This document shows, piece by piece, positions 1-7,913 of a stretch of DNA of 38,646 nucleotides. Origin of the DNA: Nonomuraea antri. Lineage in GTDB: Bacteria > Actinomycetota > Actinomycetes > Streptosporangiales > Streptosporangiaceae. Numbering within the stretch: position 1 is the stretch's first letter; the number at the start of each line of letters is the position of its first letter. Made by a program: the position numbers and the translations under genes. The notes below the pieces were generated by a model. That model was not told the DNA's origin and did no database searches. It saw only the letters and a list, made by a program, of their open reading frames with translations. The DNA lies in the NCBI RefSeq assembly GCF_013283785.1, contig NZ_JABCPZ010000090.1:1-38646 (forward strand), given 5' to 3'.

Positions 1-544
1 CCCCCGCCCCCGCCACCGCGCAGGCGGCGCGCCAGGGCAGCGTCCTGACCGCGGACCCGACCAGCACCGCCAAGCCCAGCGACGCGGCGGGACTGGGCTC
101 GGCGGGCAGACCGAACAGACGGGAGACGAGCACCGCGACCGCCGCCACGACCAGCCCGGCGACGGCGGCCCACAGCCGGTGACGGCGACGCGCCAGCGCG
201 ATCACGCACACCACCGCGCCGGCGACCGCGCCGAACACCGCATAACCGGCGCCCCAGACGTCGATGACCTGGTAGGCCTGAAAGCCCACGGCCACCGCCA
301 GCCCAACACCGAGCCCAACGTCGAGCCCAGTACCGAGCCGGACACCAAGCCGGACACCGAGCCCGGCACCGAGCTTGACGCCGAGGGCGGCACCGGTCCC
401 GACGCTGGACCTGACGCCGGACCCCGCACCGGACCCGGCACCGGACGTCGCGACGAATCCGGTCTCGCGCCCGACGCCGGGACCTTCCACGGGTGCGGTG
501 AGCCGATCGGGAGAAGCCACGGCGTTCAGGCTAGGCAGGGCCAT
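1..544 (-). CDS. Partial membrane protein, possibly a sensor kinase N-terminus
   Basis: The minus strand has an open frame without stops from an ATG at 544 to the left edge, so only about 181 N-terminal residues are visible. After a short start (MALPSLNAVASPDR) comes a Gly/Val/Leu-rich low-complexity segment built from four-residue units such as GLGV, encoded by a 12-bp tandem repeat. Then come hydrophobic segments typical of membrane helices (for example AVVCVIALA and GLVVAAVAVLVS) separated by Arg-rich loops (ARRRHRLW). Hydrophobicity in this frame, against Pro/Thr-rich or Arg-rich translations in the others, is why I chose it. A GTG at 520 is an alternative start. This N-terminal pattern is common in actinobacterial histidine kinases, but no kinase motif lies inside the window, so the function is a guess. 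It is divergent from the DUF418 gene. Confidence 0.55.
   Translation of the reverse strand, partial: MALPSLNAVASPDRLTAPVEGPGVGRETGFVATSGAGSGAGSGVRSSVGTGAALGVKLGAGLGVRLGVRLGTGLDVGLGVGLAVAVGFQAYQVIDVWGAGYAVFGAVAGAVVCVIALARRRHRLWAAVAGLVVAAVAVLVSRLFGLPAEPSPAASLGLAVLVGSAVRTLPWRAACAVAGAG
304..447. repeat. Degenerate 12-bp tandem repeat, 12 units
   Basis: Twelve consecutive 12-bp units can be aligned on the plus strand, for example CAACACCGAGCC, GGACACCGAGCC and CGGCACCGGACC. They diverge gradually from left to right. The period is a multiple of three, so on the minus strand it encodes a repeating four-residue Gly-rich unit within the partial membrane protein. Confidence 0.75.
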
Positions 545-547
545 CAC

Positions 548-563
548 CGGCCGGTACCGGCCG
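548..563. promoter_or_regulatory. 16-bp perfect palindrome upstream of the partial gene
   Basis: CGGCCGGTACCGGCCG is its own reverse complement. It lies 3 bases upstream of the ATG at 544 and in the divergent gap before the DUF418 gene. It could be an operator or an mRNA hairpin covering the start of the leftward gene. High-GC DNA makes such palindromes fairly frequent, so this is tentative. Confidence 0.35.
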
Positions 564-631
564 AAAGTACTGTTTCGTCCCTGCTTTCTGTCGATGTGGG
601 CCCAGCATCCGAGCTCCCAGGATGAGTCCCC

Positions 632-1681
632 ATGTCATCATCACAAGCACGCCACCGCCCGCCGCGCATCGCCGCCCTGGACGTCCTGCGCGGGTTCGCG
701 CTCTGCGGAATCCTGCTGGCCAACGTGCAGCCGATCGCCCACGTCGGCGGCGCACCCGTGAGCGCGGCGTCGGCGAGCCTCGGGCACGAGGTGCTCGGGC
801 TGATCGTCGGCCAGCGCTTCTTCCCGATCTTCTCGCTGCTGTTCGGCGTCGGGTTCTCGCTGCTGCTGCGCTCGGCCGCGGCGCGGACCGCCCGGCCGCG
901 CCTGGTGCTGCTGCGCAGACTGCTCGCGCTGCTGGTCATGGGCCTGGCGCACCACCTGCTCCTGTGGCAGGGCGACATCCTGGCCGTCTACGCCGTCGCC
1001 GGGCTGGTGGTGCTGCTGCCGTCCACCTGGCTGCCCCGCCGGGCGGTGGCGGCGCTCGCGGTCGTGCTGCTCGCCACCGCACTCGCGCTCGACGGCGGCC
1101 AGTACGCGCTGGTCCCCGGGCTGTTCCTGCTGGGTTCCGCGCTGACCCGCTACGGCGTGATCGACGCGATCGAGCGTTCGGCCCGGGTGCCGGGGCTGCT
1201 CGCCGTCCTGTTCGCGGTGGCGGCCGTGCCGATGGTCGTGCTGCAGCTCCGGCACGTGCGCTTCGAGCTCACGCTGTCGCTGGCCGGGCTGCTGCTCGCC
1301 GGCGCGTACGTCTGCGGCCTGCTCCTCCTGCTCAGGACGCCGCTGCGGCGGGCGCTGGAGATCGTATTCGCGCCCCTGGGACGGATGGCGCTGACCAACT
1401 ACCTGACCGCCACCGTGCTCGTGCTGGCCGCCGCCCGGCTGGTCGGCGGGCGGGCCCAGGAGTGGCCGGCGAGCACGGTCGTGCTCATCGCGGGCGTCAT
1501 CCTCCTCCTGCAATGGTCGTGGTCCGCGCTCTGGCTCGACCGGCACGAGCAGGGGCCGCTGGAGTGGCTGTGGCGGCGGGTGAGCTGGGCCGGCGGCTCC
1601 CGATCGCCGCGCGCCCGGGAGGAGGCCCAGCCGCCCGGCCCCGGACGTCCGGCCACACGACAAGACGTCCAGGACGTCTAG
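632..1681 (+). CDS. DUF418 domain-containing membrane protein (YeiB-like)
   Basis: The 349-residue product opens with RIAALDVLRGFALCGILLA (about residues 11-30), the hallmark start of the DUF418/YeiB family. Many hydrophobic segments follow, and the typical C-terminal block PLGRMALTNYLT lies near residue 249. The tail GPLEWLWRR is also typical of the family. Members are polytopic inner-membrane proteins whose biochemical role is not established; some are proposed transporters or membrane acyltransferase relatives. The start at 632 was preferred to the overlapping ATG at 622 because only this frame gives the family motif. A weak purine-rich stretch (GGATGAG) precedes it. The 3' end overlaps the convergent sigma-factor gene by 4 bp. 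Confidence 0.85.
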   Translation: MSSSQARHRPPRIAALDVLRGFALCGILLANVQPIAHVGGAPVSAASASLGHEVLGLIVGQRFFPIFSLLFGVGFSLLLRSAAARTARPRLVLLRRLLALLVMGLAHHLLLWQGDILAVYAVAGLVVLLPSTWLPRRAVAALAVVLLATALALDGGQYALVPGLFLLGSALTRYGVIDAIERSARVPGLLAVLFAVAAVPMVVLQLRHVRFELTLSLAGLLLAGAYVCGLLLLLRTPLRRALEIVFAPLGRMALTNYLTATVLVLAAARLVGGRAQEWPASTVVLIAGVILLLQWSWSALWLDRHEQGPLEWLWRRVSWAGGSRSPRAREEAQPPGPGRPATRQDVQDV

Positions 1682-2620
1682 TCACGCGGGCCGGACGTCC
1701 AGGGCGAGAGCTTGTCCGGGTTGCGTACCGCCCAGATGCGGGTGACCCGGTCGCCGTCCACGTCGAACGCCGCCACCGTCACCGTGACGCCGTCCCGCTG
1801 GGCCACCAGGCCGGGCCGGCCGTTCACGGTGCGCTCCAGGATCACCAGGCCGGGCGCCTTTGTCGGCGAGCGCGAGGATGTAGCGGGCGATCCGCTCGCC
1901 GCCCTCGACCGGGCGGGACGCGGCGCCGGCCAGCCCGCCACCGTCGGCCACCAGCACCGCGTCGGGGTCGAGCAGGCCCACCAGTGCGCCGATGTCCTGG
2001 GCCGCCCAGGCCTGCTTGAAGTTCTTGACCAGCCCGGCCTGCCGCGCCGCGGGAACCCGGGGGACGCGCGCGTCGCGGATGCGGCGCCGGGCCGAGGTGG
2101 CCAGCTGGCGGCAGGCCGCCGGGCTGCGTCCGACGATCTCGGCCACCTCGGGGAAGGAGTAGCGGAAGACGTCGTGCAGGACGAACGCCACCCGCTCGGC
2201 CGGCGTCATCGACTCCAGCACGACCAGGAAGGCCATGTGGACCGACTCGTCGAGGGTGACCCGGTCGGCCGGATCGGCCGCGCCGCCGGCCCGGCCGGTG
2301 ATCCACTCCGCGGGCTCGGGCACCGGCTCGGGGATCCACGCGCCGACGTAGCGCTCGCGCCTGGCCCGGGCCGAGCCGAGCAGGTCGAGGCAGATGCGGC
2401 CGGCCACCTTCGTCAGCCAGGCGCCGGGCGACGCGATGGCCTCCTGCCGCTCGCCGGACATGGCGTACCAGCGGGCGTAGGTCTCCTGGACGACGTCCTC
2501 GGCGTCGGCCAGCGAGCCGAGCAGCCGGTAGGCGAGGTTGAGCAGCTGCCGCCGCTCGCTCATGATCGCGCTCAGGTTCGGGTCGAGCAGGTCGTCTCCT
2601 GCCCCTGATCCGGTGGTCAT
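1678..2620 (-). pseudogene. Frameshifted ECF sigma factor, SigJ-like
   Basis: From ATG 2620 the product shows sigma region 2 (LLGSLADAEDVVQETYARW), region 4 (VAEIVGRSPAACRQLA) and the start of a SnoaL/NTF2-like C-terminal domain. That is the order of SigJ-type (ECF41-like) sigma factors. The frame then breaks. After ILALADK the reading frame gives Arg/Pro/Gly-rich nonsense to a stop at 1682. The expected C-terminus (APGLVILERTVNGRPGLV, later AVRNPDKLSPW) continues in another frame ending at 1678. Removing one base from the TTT at 1859-1861 restores one continuous protein of about 313 residues. An alternative start is ATG 2563 (MSERRQLL). In ECF41 factors the C-terminal domain controls activity, so the truncated form could be altered or inactive. 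A sequencing error is possible. Confidence 0.8.
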
Positions 2621-2762
2621 GCTGGTGCCGGCCTTCCTGCTCGCGTTCGTCCGCCGGCCGCCGTTCCGGAGGGTGGAGGCGGCGCGGGCCTCACATTCTG
2701 CCCCGCTGTCTCGTCGTACCGGTGAGAGCCCGGGTTTGAGTTCGAGAAGGGGAGCCCCCACC

Positions 2763-3161
2763 ATGTCCGCACCGACGACGATGACGAAGTCAGGCCACCT
2801 CGGTTTCCTGCGGATCGCGGTCGGCGTGCAGACCGCGGCCGTGTTCGTGCAGGCGATCACCGCCGGGTTGATGCTGGCCGCGTCCACCGGCAGCGCGCCG
2901 CACAGCGCCGGGTCGTACACGCTGTTCGTGGTGGCGGTGCTGCACCTGATCGTGGCGATCGTGGTGTGGCGGCCGGGCGGCGGCTCGCCGCGTCACGCGC
3001 TGTACGCGGCCGGGTTCCTGGTGCTCACCTCGGCGCAGGTGGCGCTGGGCCTGGCGCATCTGACGGCGCTGCACGTCCCCGTGGGCGTGCTGATGTTCGG
3101 CGTGAGCGTCGTGCAGCTGATGTGGATCTGGACCGGCGGCCGCGCGGAGCGCACCGCCTGA
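2763..3161 (+). CDS. Small four-helix membrane protein of unknown function
   Basis: The product has 132 residues with about four hydrophobic helices (FLRIAVGVQTAAVFVQAIT, TLFVVAVLHLIVAIVVW, ALYAAGFLVLTSAQVAL, VGVLMFGVSVVQLMWIW) and short polar loops. The ATG at 2763 follows a clear GGGGAG ribosome-binding site; the frame stays open further upstream, but that part overlaps the sigma gene and looks non-coding. It is transcribed divergently from the SigJ-like gene with a 142-bp gap, so it is a plausible target of that sigma factor; this is inference. I do not recognise a characterised family. Confidence 0.7.
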   Translation: MSAPTTMTKSGHLGFLRIAVGVQTAAVFVQAITAGLMLAASTGSAPHSAGSYTLFVVAVLHLIVAIVVWRPGGGSPRHALYAAGFLVLTSAQVALGLAHLTALHVPVGVLMFGVSVVQLMWIWTGGRAERTA

Positions 3162-3171
3162 GGCATCTGAG

Positions 3172-3203
3172 CGGCCGGCCCCGAGCTGCCCGGGCCGCCG
3201 GCC
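3172..3203. terminator. Imperfect GC stem-loop between convergent genes
   Basis: GGCCGGCCC and GGGCCGCCGGCC form an imperfect hairpin between the 3' ends of the small membrane protein gene and the dedA gene. There is no U-tract. Confidence 0.3.
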
Positions 3204-3242
3204 TTGATGCGCCTGGGCGGCCGACCTGATGTACCCGGACGG

Positions 3243-3860
3243 TCAGCGGCGCGCGGCGTGGCGTCCCTTGCGCCGCTCGCCCAGCCGTACGCCGACGAAC
3301 ACCAGCACGGCCAGCACCACCAGCGCGATCACCACCTTCGAACCGATGCCGACGTAGGTCTCCACCAGCGACCAGTTCTCCCCCAGCAGGTAGCCGGCCA
3401 TGACGAAAATGGTGTTCCAGATCAGGCTGCCGGTCGCGGTCAGCAGCGCGAAGATCGGCAGCGGCATGCGTTCGACGCCGGCCGGGATTGAGATCAAACT
3501 GCGGAAAATAGGGATCATCCGGCCGAAGAACACGGTCTTGCGGCCGTGCCGGCCGAACCACGCCTCGGTCTTCTCGATGTCGGAGACCTTCAGCAACGGG
3601 ATCCTGGCCGCGAGCGCCAGCGTGCGCTCGCGGCCGAGCAACGCGCCCACCCAGTACAGGGCCAGGGCGCCCACCAGCGACCCCGCCGTGGTCCACACCA
3701 GCACCTCGAGCAGATCCATCTCGCCCATGCTCGCGGTGAACCCGGCCAGGGGCAGGATCACCTCACTCGGCAGCGGCGGGAACAGGTTCTCCAGCGCGAT
3801 CGCCAGCCCCGCCCCCGGCGCCCCGAGACGTTCCATCAGTGCGATGAGCCAATCAGTCAT
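3243..3860 (-). CDS. DedA family membrane protein
   Basis: The 205-residue length is normal for DedA (SNARE-associated/VTT domain) proteins. The N-terminal LENLFPPLPSEVILPLAGF (near residues 23-41) and the motif FFGRMIPIFRSLISIPAG (near 112-129) are conserved family signatures. The Arg and Pro residues of the second are important in characterised members. Four to five hydrophobic segments are visible, and the basic tail (GERRKGRHAARR) is probably cytoplasmic. DedA proteins support membrane homeostasis, and some act as undecaprenyl-phosphate or phosphatidylethanolamine flippases. The exact substrate here is unknown. The gene is divergent from the SNF2 helicase gene with a gap of about 100 bp. 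Confidence 0.93.
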   Translation of the reverse strand: MTDWLIALMERLGAPGAGLAIALENLFPPLPSEVILPLAGFTASMGEMDLLEVLVWTTAGSLVGALALYWVGALLGRERTLALAARIPLLKVSDIEKTEAWFGRHGRKTVFFGRMIPIFRSLISIPAGVERMPLPIFALLTATGSLIWNTIFVMAGYLLGENWSLVETYVGIGSKVVIALVVLAVLVFVGVRLGERRKGRHAARR

Positions 3861-3942
3861 GGTGTAAGGCTATGGAAGATCGGATATGCCAGGAATGAGG
3901 CAGGTGCCCGGCCATCATGGAGGTAAACCCCACCCCATCCGT

Positions 3943-3959
3943 ACCGTACACTGTACGGT
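3943..3959. promoter_or_regulatory. 17-bp palindromic operator over a -10 box
   Basis: ACCGTACACTGTACGGT is a perfect inverted repeat (8-bp arms, one central base), the size and shape typical of TetR-family operators. Within it, TACACT (3947-3952) looks like a -10 box 8 nt before the GTG at 3961. A bound repressor would therefore cover the promoter of the helicase gene, and the transcript would be leaderless. No TetR gene is adjacent. Confidence 0.6.
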
Positions 3960-3960
3960 C

Positions 3961-6702
3961 GTGAGTCTCATGACGGATCTGGTACGGCAAGCAGCAGTCT
4001 TCGACCCGGGCGACCCGCCCCGATCCGGCGGGATGATCTTCCTCGATCCCGCGGGGGACACCACGGTGACCGTGGTCGAGCAGCACCAGGACGGCCCACG
4101 CCCGCGCCAGGCCGCCGCCACCAGGGTCCCGATCGCCGCCGCCGTCGCGCTGCTGGCCAGGGCCAGGACGGACGCCGACGCCCACCCCGCCGCCCGCTTC
4201 TGGGGCGCCGCCGCCCTGGTCGCGCTCCAGCTCGTCACCCGCGGGCGCATCCTGCCCGGCGTATCGGCCGCCGACCACGACTCCTGGCGGGCCGGGCCGT
4301 TCGACACCGCCGACGTCCGGCGCATCCGCGAACTGGCCGACGCCATGCCCGCCACCGCCCGCGCCGTCCCGCTGATGGGCGGCGAGGGCGGCGAGGTGCG
4401 GCTGCCGGACGCCGAACCGCTGGTGCGGGCCTTCCTCGACGCCGTCGCCGACGCCATGCCGCGCTCCCCCGGCGCCGTACGCGCCACCGGGACCACCGCG
4501 TTCGCCGCCGCCAAGCCGGTCAAGGTGCCGCACCTGCGCCGCTGGGCCGACGAGGTGTCGGCCGGACTCGACTCCGGCGTGCGCGTCTCGCTGCGGCTGG
4601 AGTCCGACGACCTGGCCCGCGCCGAGTTCCGTGCCGTGGTGCAGGTGCACAGCCTGGCCGACCCGTCGCTGGTCGTCGACGCGGCCGACCTGTGGGACGG
4701 ACACGACCCCGGCCACGAGCCCGGCTTCGGCGGCCGCGCCAGGATCGACGCCACCCTGGCCATCAGGCGGGCCGCCCGCGCCTGGCCCAGGCTCTCCGCC
4801 CTGCTGGAGAGCGCGGTGCCCGACGAGCTGACCCTCACCGACGGCGACGTCGAGGACCTGCTGGCCGGCGCCGCCGAACGCCTGGCCGGGGTCGGGGTGG
4901 AGGTGCACTGGCCCAAGTCGCTGGTCGGCGGCCTGTCGGCCAGGGCCGTGATCGGCGCGCGCGACGCGGCGCCGTCCGACCTGCCGTCCTTCCTCGGCGG
5001 CAACAACCTGACCAGCTTCGACTGGCAGCTCGCCCTCGGCGGCGAACGACTCACCGCGGCCGAGATGGACCAGCTCGCCGAGGCGCACCGCCCCGTGGTG
5101 CGGCTGCGCGACCAGTGGGTGCTCATCGACCCCGACCTGGCGCGCAAGGCCCGCCAGCGCGACCTCAAGCCGCTGACCGGCCTGCAGGCGCTCGGCGCCG
5201 CGCTGACCGGCACCGTCGAGCTCGACGGCGAGCAGGTGCCGGTCGAGCCCACCGACTGGCTCAGGGAACTGCGCGACCGCCTGGCCGAGCCCGAGCACAT
5301 CGACGCACCGCCCGCGCTGGCCGCCACCCTGCGCGACTACCAGCTGCACGGCCTGCGCTGGCTGGCCAGGATGACCTCGCTCGGGCTCGGCGCCTGCCTG
5401 GCCGACGACATGGGCCTGGGCAAGACGATCACCCTGATCGCGCTGCACCTGCACCGCGCCGCCGACGCGGCCGGGCCGACCCTGGTCGTGTGCCCGGCCT
5501 CGCTCATGGGCAACTGGGAACGCGAGATCGGCAGATTCGCCCCCGGCGTCCCGGTACGCCGCTACCACGGCAGCGCCCGCACCCTGGCCGACGAGGGATT
5601 CGTGCTCACCACGTACGGCACCATGCGCCTCGACGCGGCCAAGCTGGCCGCACACCCCTGGGGCCTGCTGGTCGCCGATGAGGCCCAGCACGTCAAGAAC
5701 CCGGCCTCCGGCACCGCCAAGGCGCTGCGCGAGATCCCGGCCGCCGCCCGCGTCGCACTGACCGGAACCCCGGTCGAGAACAACCTGTCGGAACTGTGGT
5801 CGGTGCTCGACTGGGCCACGCCCGGGCTGCTCGGCCCGCTGGCCAGGTTCAGGGCCCGATGGGCCAAACCGGTCGAGTCCGGCGACCGCGACGCGGCCGA
5901 GCGGCTGGCCCGGCTGGTCGGCCCGTTCCTGCTGCGCCGGCGCAAGAGCGACCCGGGCATCGCCCCCGAACTGCCGCCCAAGACCGAGACCGACCGCCCC
6001 GTCGCGCTCACCACCGAGCAGGCCGGCCTCTACCAGGCCGTGGTCCGCGAGATCATGGCCCAGATCGCCGACGCCCAGGGCATGGCCAGGCGCGGCCTGA
6101 TCGTCAAGCTGCTCACCGGGCTCAAGCAGATCTGCAACCACCCCGCCCAGTACCTGCACGAGGCCGCCCCGCGCCTGACCGGCCGCTCCGGCAAGCTGGA
6201 ACTCCTGGACGAGCTCGTCGACACCATCGTCGCCGAGGACGGCGCCGTGCTGATCTTCACCCAGTACGTGGCCATGGCCAGGCTGCTGGAGAAACACCTG
6301 GCCGCCCGCGGCGTGCCCACCCAGCTCCTGCACGGCGGAACCCCCGTGCCCAAGCGCGAGGAGATGGTCCAGCGCTTTCAGGACGGCCACGCCCCGGTCT
6401 TCCTCCTCTCGCTCAAGGCCGCCGGCACCGGACTGAACCTCACCCGCGCCGACCACGTCATCCACTACGACCGCTGGTGGAACCCCGCCGTGGAGGACCA
6501 GGCCACCGACCGCGCCTACCGGATCGGGCAGACCCGGCCCGTCCAGGTGCACCGCCTGATCGCCGAAGGCACCATCGAGGACCGCATCGCCGGGATGCTG
6601 GCCGCCAAACGATCCCTGGCCGAGGCCGTGCTCACCGGCGGCGAGGCCGCCTTCACCGAACTCACCGACGCCGAGCTCGCCGCCCTGGTGGAGCTGAGAT
6701 GA
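3961..6702 (+). CDS. SNF2-family DEAD/DEAH-type helicase
   Basis: The product has about 913 residues. The N-terminal half (about 1-440) is the poorly characterised SNF2-associated region of bacterial SWI2/SNF2 proteins. The ATPase core follows: motif I DDMGLGKT at 482-489, motif II DEAQ at 573-576, TGTPVENNLSELW, then the C-terminal helicase lobe with LLSLKAAGTGLNLTRA and motif VI DQATDRAYRIGQ starting at about 846. The protein should be an ATP-driven DNA translocase acting on protein-DNA complexes. GTG 3961 was chosen because a -10-like TACACT lies 8 nt upstream (leaderless); ATG 3970 is the main alternative. The next gene encodes a SWIM zinc-finger protein, a frequent partner in actinobacteria, so the two probably act together in DNA repair or chromatin remodelling; the process is unknown. 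Confidence 0.93.
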   Translation: MSLMTDLVRQAAVFDPGDPPRSGGMIFLDPAGDTTVTVVEQHQDGPRPRQAAATRVPIAAAVALLARARTDADAHPAARFWGAAALVALQLVTRGRILPGVSAADHDSWRAGPFDTADVRRIRELADAMPATARAVPLMGGEGGEVRLPDAEPLVRAFLDAVADAMPRSPGAVRATGTTAFAAAKPVKVPHLRRWADEVSAGLDSGVRVSLRLESDDLARAEFRAVVQVHSLADPSLVVDAADLWDGHDPGHEPGFGGRARIDATLAIRRAARAWPRLSALLESAVPDELTLTDGDVEDLLAGAAERLAGVGVEVHWPKSLVGGLSARAVIGARDAAPSDLPSFLGGNNLTSFDWQLALGGERLTAAEMDQLAEAHRPVVRLRDQWVLIDPDLARKARQRDLKPLTGLQALGAALTGTVELDGEQVPVEPTDWLRELRDRLAEPEHIDAPPALAATLRDYQLHGLRWLARMTSLGLGACLADDMGLGKTITLIALHLHRAADAAGPTLVVCPASLMGNWEREIGRFAPGVPVRRYHGSARTLADEGFVLTTYGTMRLDAAKLAAHPWGLLVADEAQHVKNPASGTAKALREIPAAARVALTGTPVENNLSELWSVLDWATPGLLGPLARFRARWAKPVESGDRDAAERLARLVGPFLLRRRKSDPGIAPELPPKTETDRPVALTTEQAGLYQAVVREIMAQIADAQGMARRGLIVKLLTGLKQICNHPAQYLHEAAPRLTGRSGKLELLDELVDTIVAEDGAVLIFTQYVAMARLLEKHLAARGVPTQLLHGGTPVPKREEMVQRFQDGHAPVFLLSLKAAGTGLNLTRADHVIHYDRWWNPAVEDQATDRAYRIGQTRPVQVHRLIAEGTIEDRIAGMLAAKRSLAEAVLTGGEAAFTELTDAELAALVELR

Positions 6703-6772
6703 ACGCGGAGCGGAGATGACCCGTGAAGCTCAGATGACCCGTGACGCCGAGATGAACGCTGGAGCCGAGATG
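6699..6772 (+). repeat. Array of ATG start codons in an 18-bp repeat
   Basis: ATG codons occur at 6716, 6734, 6752 and 6770, exactly 18 bp apart and in one frame. A fifth at 6699 lies 17 bp earlier, out of frame, and overlaps the helicase stop codon. Each is preceded by GAG/CAG purines (GCGGAGCGGAG before 6716). The units resemble ATGACCCGTGACGCCGAG. The repeat makes the true start of the SWIM gene ambiguous. Confidence 0.7.
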
Positions 6773-7888
6773 CACGCCGCCCGCGGCTTCGCCGCCTTCC
6801 CCCCGCAGCGCGCCGGCGCCCGCTTCGCCACCTCCTGGTGGGGCCGGGCCTGGATCAAGGCGCTCGAGGACACCTCACTCGACCAGGGCCTGCTGCGCAA
6901 GGGCCGCGCCTACGCCAAGACCGGCCAGGTCGGGCCGATCACCGTCAGCCCCGGCCGCATCGCCGCCGTGACCGAGCACGAATACGACACGGTCGTCCGC
7001 GTCGAGCAGCTCACCGACGCCGAGTGGGAACGCTTCCTCGACCAGGTGGCCGCCCAGGCCGGGCACATCGCCGCGCTGCTGGACCGCGACATGCCGCACG
7101 ACCTGGTCGAGGCCGCCGCCGACGCGGCCGTGCCGCTGCTGCCCGCCGTCGGCGACCTGGAACCCGAGTGCTCCTGCCCGGACTGGGGCCACCCGTGCAA
7201 GCACGCCGCCGCGCTGTGCTACCAGGCGTCCTGGCTGCTCGACGACGACCCGTTCGTGCTGCTGCTCATGCGCGGGCGCGGCGAGCAGGAGCTGATCGAA
7301 GCGCTGCAGGCCCGCGACCTGCCCGCCGTCGCCGCCACCGGCGTGCCGGCCGCCGAGGCGTTCGCGCACGGCGTCCCGCCGCTGCCCGCCCCGCCGCCGC
7401 TGGACGTGCCGTTCGCGCCGCTCGACCTGGAGCCAGGCCCCGGCGTGGACGTCGAGGCGCTGCGCGTGCTGGCCGCCTCGGCCGCGTCACTGGCCCGCGA
7501 ACTGCTGGCCGGCGGGCCCCGCACCATGCTGAACGAGTACCAGGACCGGGTACGGCTGGCCGCCGAGCACGACCTCGACCTCGGCCTGGACGCCGCCGTT
7601 CAGGCCTGGCGGCACGGCGGGGCCGGCGGGCTGGAGGCGCTGGAGTCGGCGTGGAACCCGCCCAAGCGGGTCCTGGCCAGGGCGCAGGCGCTGCTGGACG
7701 CCGCCTGGGAGGCCGAGCCGCCGCCGGGCGTGGAGCTGTGGCGCAACCGGTGGACCGCCGGGGAACAGCAGGTGCGCTACGGCCGCGACGGCCGCTGGTA
7801 CCCCTTCGTGCGGCGCGACGGCGAATGGTGGCCGGCCGGGCCGCCGGAACGCGACCCGTCGGCGGCGCTGCTCACCCCAGGGCTCTGA
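6716..7888 (+). CDS. SWIM zinc-finger protein, partner of the SNF2 helicase
   Basis: The 390-residue product carries a SWIM zinc finger, CSCPDWGHPCKH, with ligands C152, C154, C161 and H163 counted from ATG 6716. Upstream, FATSWWGRAWIKALE and GRAYAKTGQVGPITVSPG are conserved segments of actinobacterial SWIM proteins found beside SNF2 helicases. The C-terminal half is Ala/Leu-rich with a Trp-rich end (RYGRDGRWYPFVRRDGEWW). SWIM domains bind DNA or proteins, so it may guide the helicase; this is inferred from gene pairing and a gap of only 13 bp. The N-terminus is uncertain: four in-frame ATGs lie 18 bp apart, and homologous-looking sequence begins only near ATG 6770. Confidence 0.88.
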   Translation: MTREAQMTRDAEMNAGAEMHAARGFAAFPPQRAGARFATSWWGRAWIKALEDTSLDQGLLRKGRAYAKTGQVGPITVSPGRIAAVTEHEYDTVVRVEQLTDAEWERFLDQVAAQAGHIAALLDRDMPHDLVEAAADAAVPLLPAVGDLEPECSCPDWGHPCKHAAALCYQASWLLDDDPFVLLLMRGRGEQELIEALQARDLPAVAATGVPAAEAFAHGVPPLPAPPPLDVPFAPLDLEPGPGVDVEALRVLAASAASLARELLAGGPRTMLNEYQDRVRLAAEHDLDLGLDAAVQAWRHGGAGGLEALESAWNPPKRVLARAQALLDAAWEAEPPPGVELWRNRWTAGEQQVRYGRDGRWYPFVRRDGEWWPAGPPERDPSAALLTPGL

Positions 7889-7899
7889 CACCTGGGGTG
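7873..7899 (+). terminator. Stem-loop at the end of the SNF2-SWIM unit
   Basis: CACCCCAGG and CCTGGGGTG form a perfect 9-bp stem with a 9-nt loop that contains the TGA stop codon of the SWIM gene. There is no U-tract, as is common in actinomycetes. Confidence 0.6.
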
Positions 7900-7913
7900 G
7901 ACACCCGGGCGCC

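Noticed and set aside
622..2019. 465-codon plus-strand frame overlapping DUF418 and the sigma gene
   Set aside because: It is Arg/Ala/Pro-rich without domain similarity; frame 632-1681 carries the DUF418 motifs.
3919..3924. Perfect GGAGGT Shine-Dalgarno core upstream of the SNF2 gene
   Set aside because: It is 36 nt from the nearest plausible start and no small ORF begins at a suitable distance.
3853..6552. 899-codon open frame antisense to the SNF2 helicase
   Set aside because: Composition is Gly/Val/Gln/His-rich low complexity, as expected from the reverse frame of a high-GC gene; the sense frame carries all helicase motifs.
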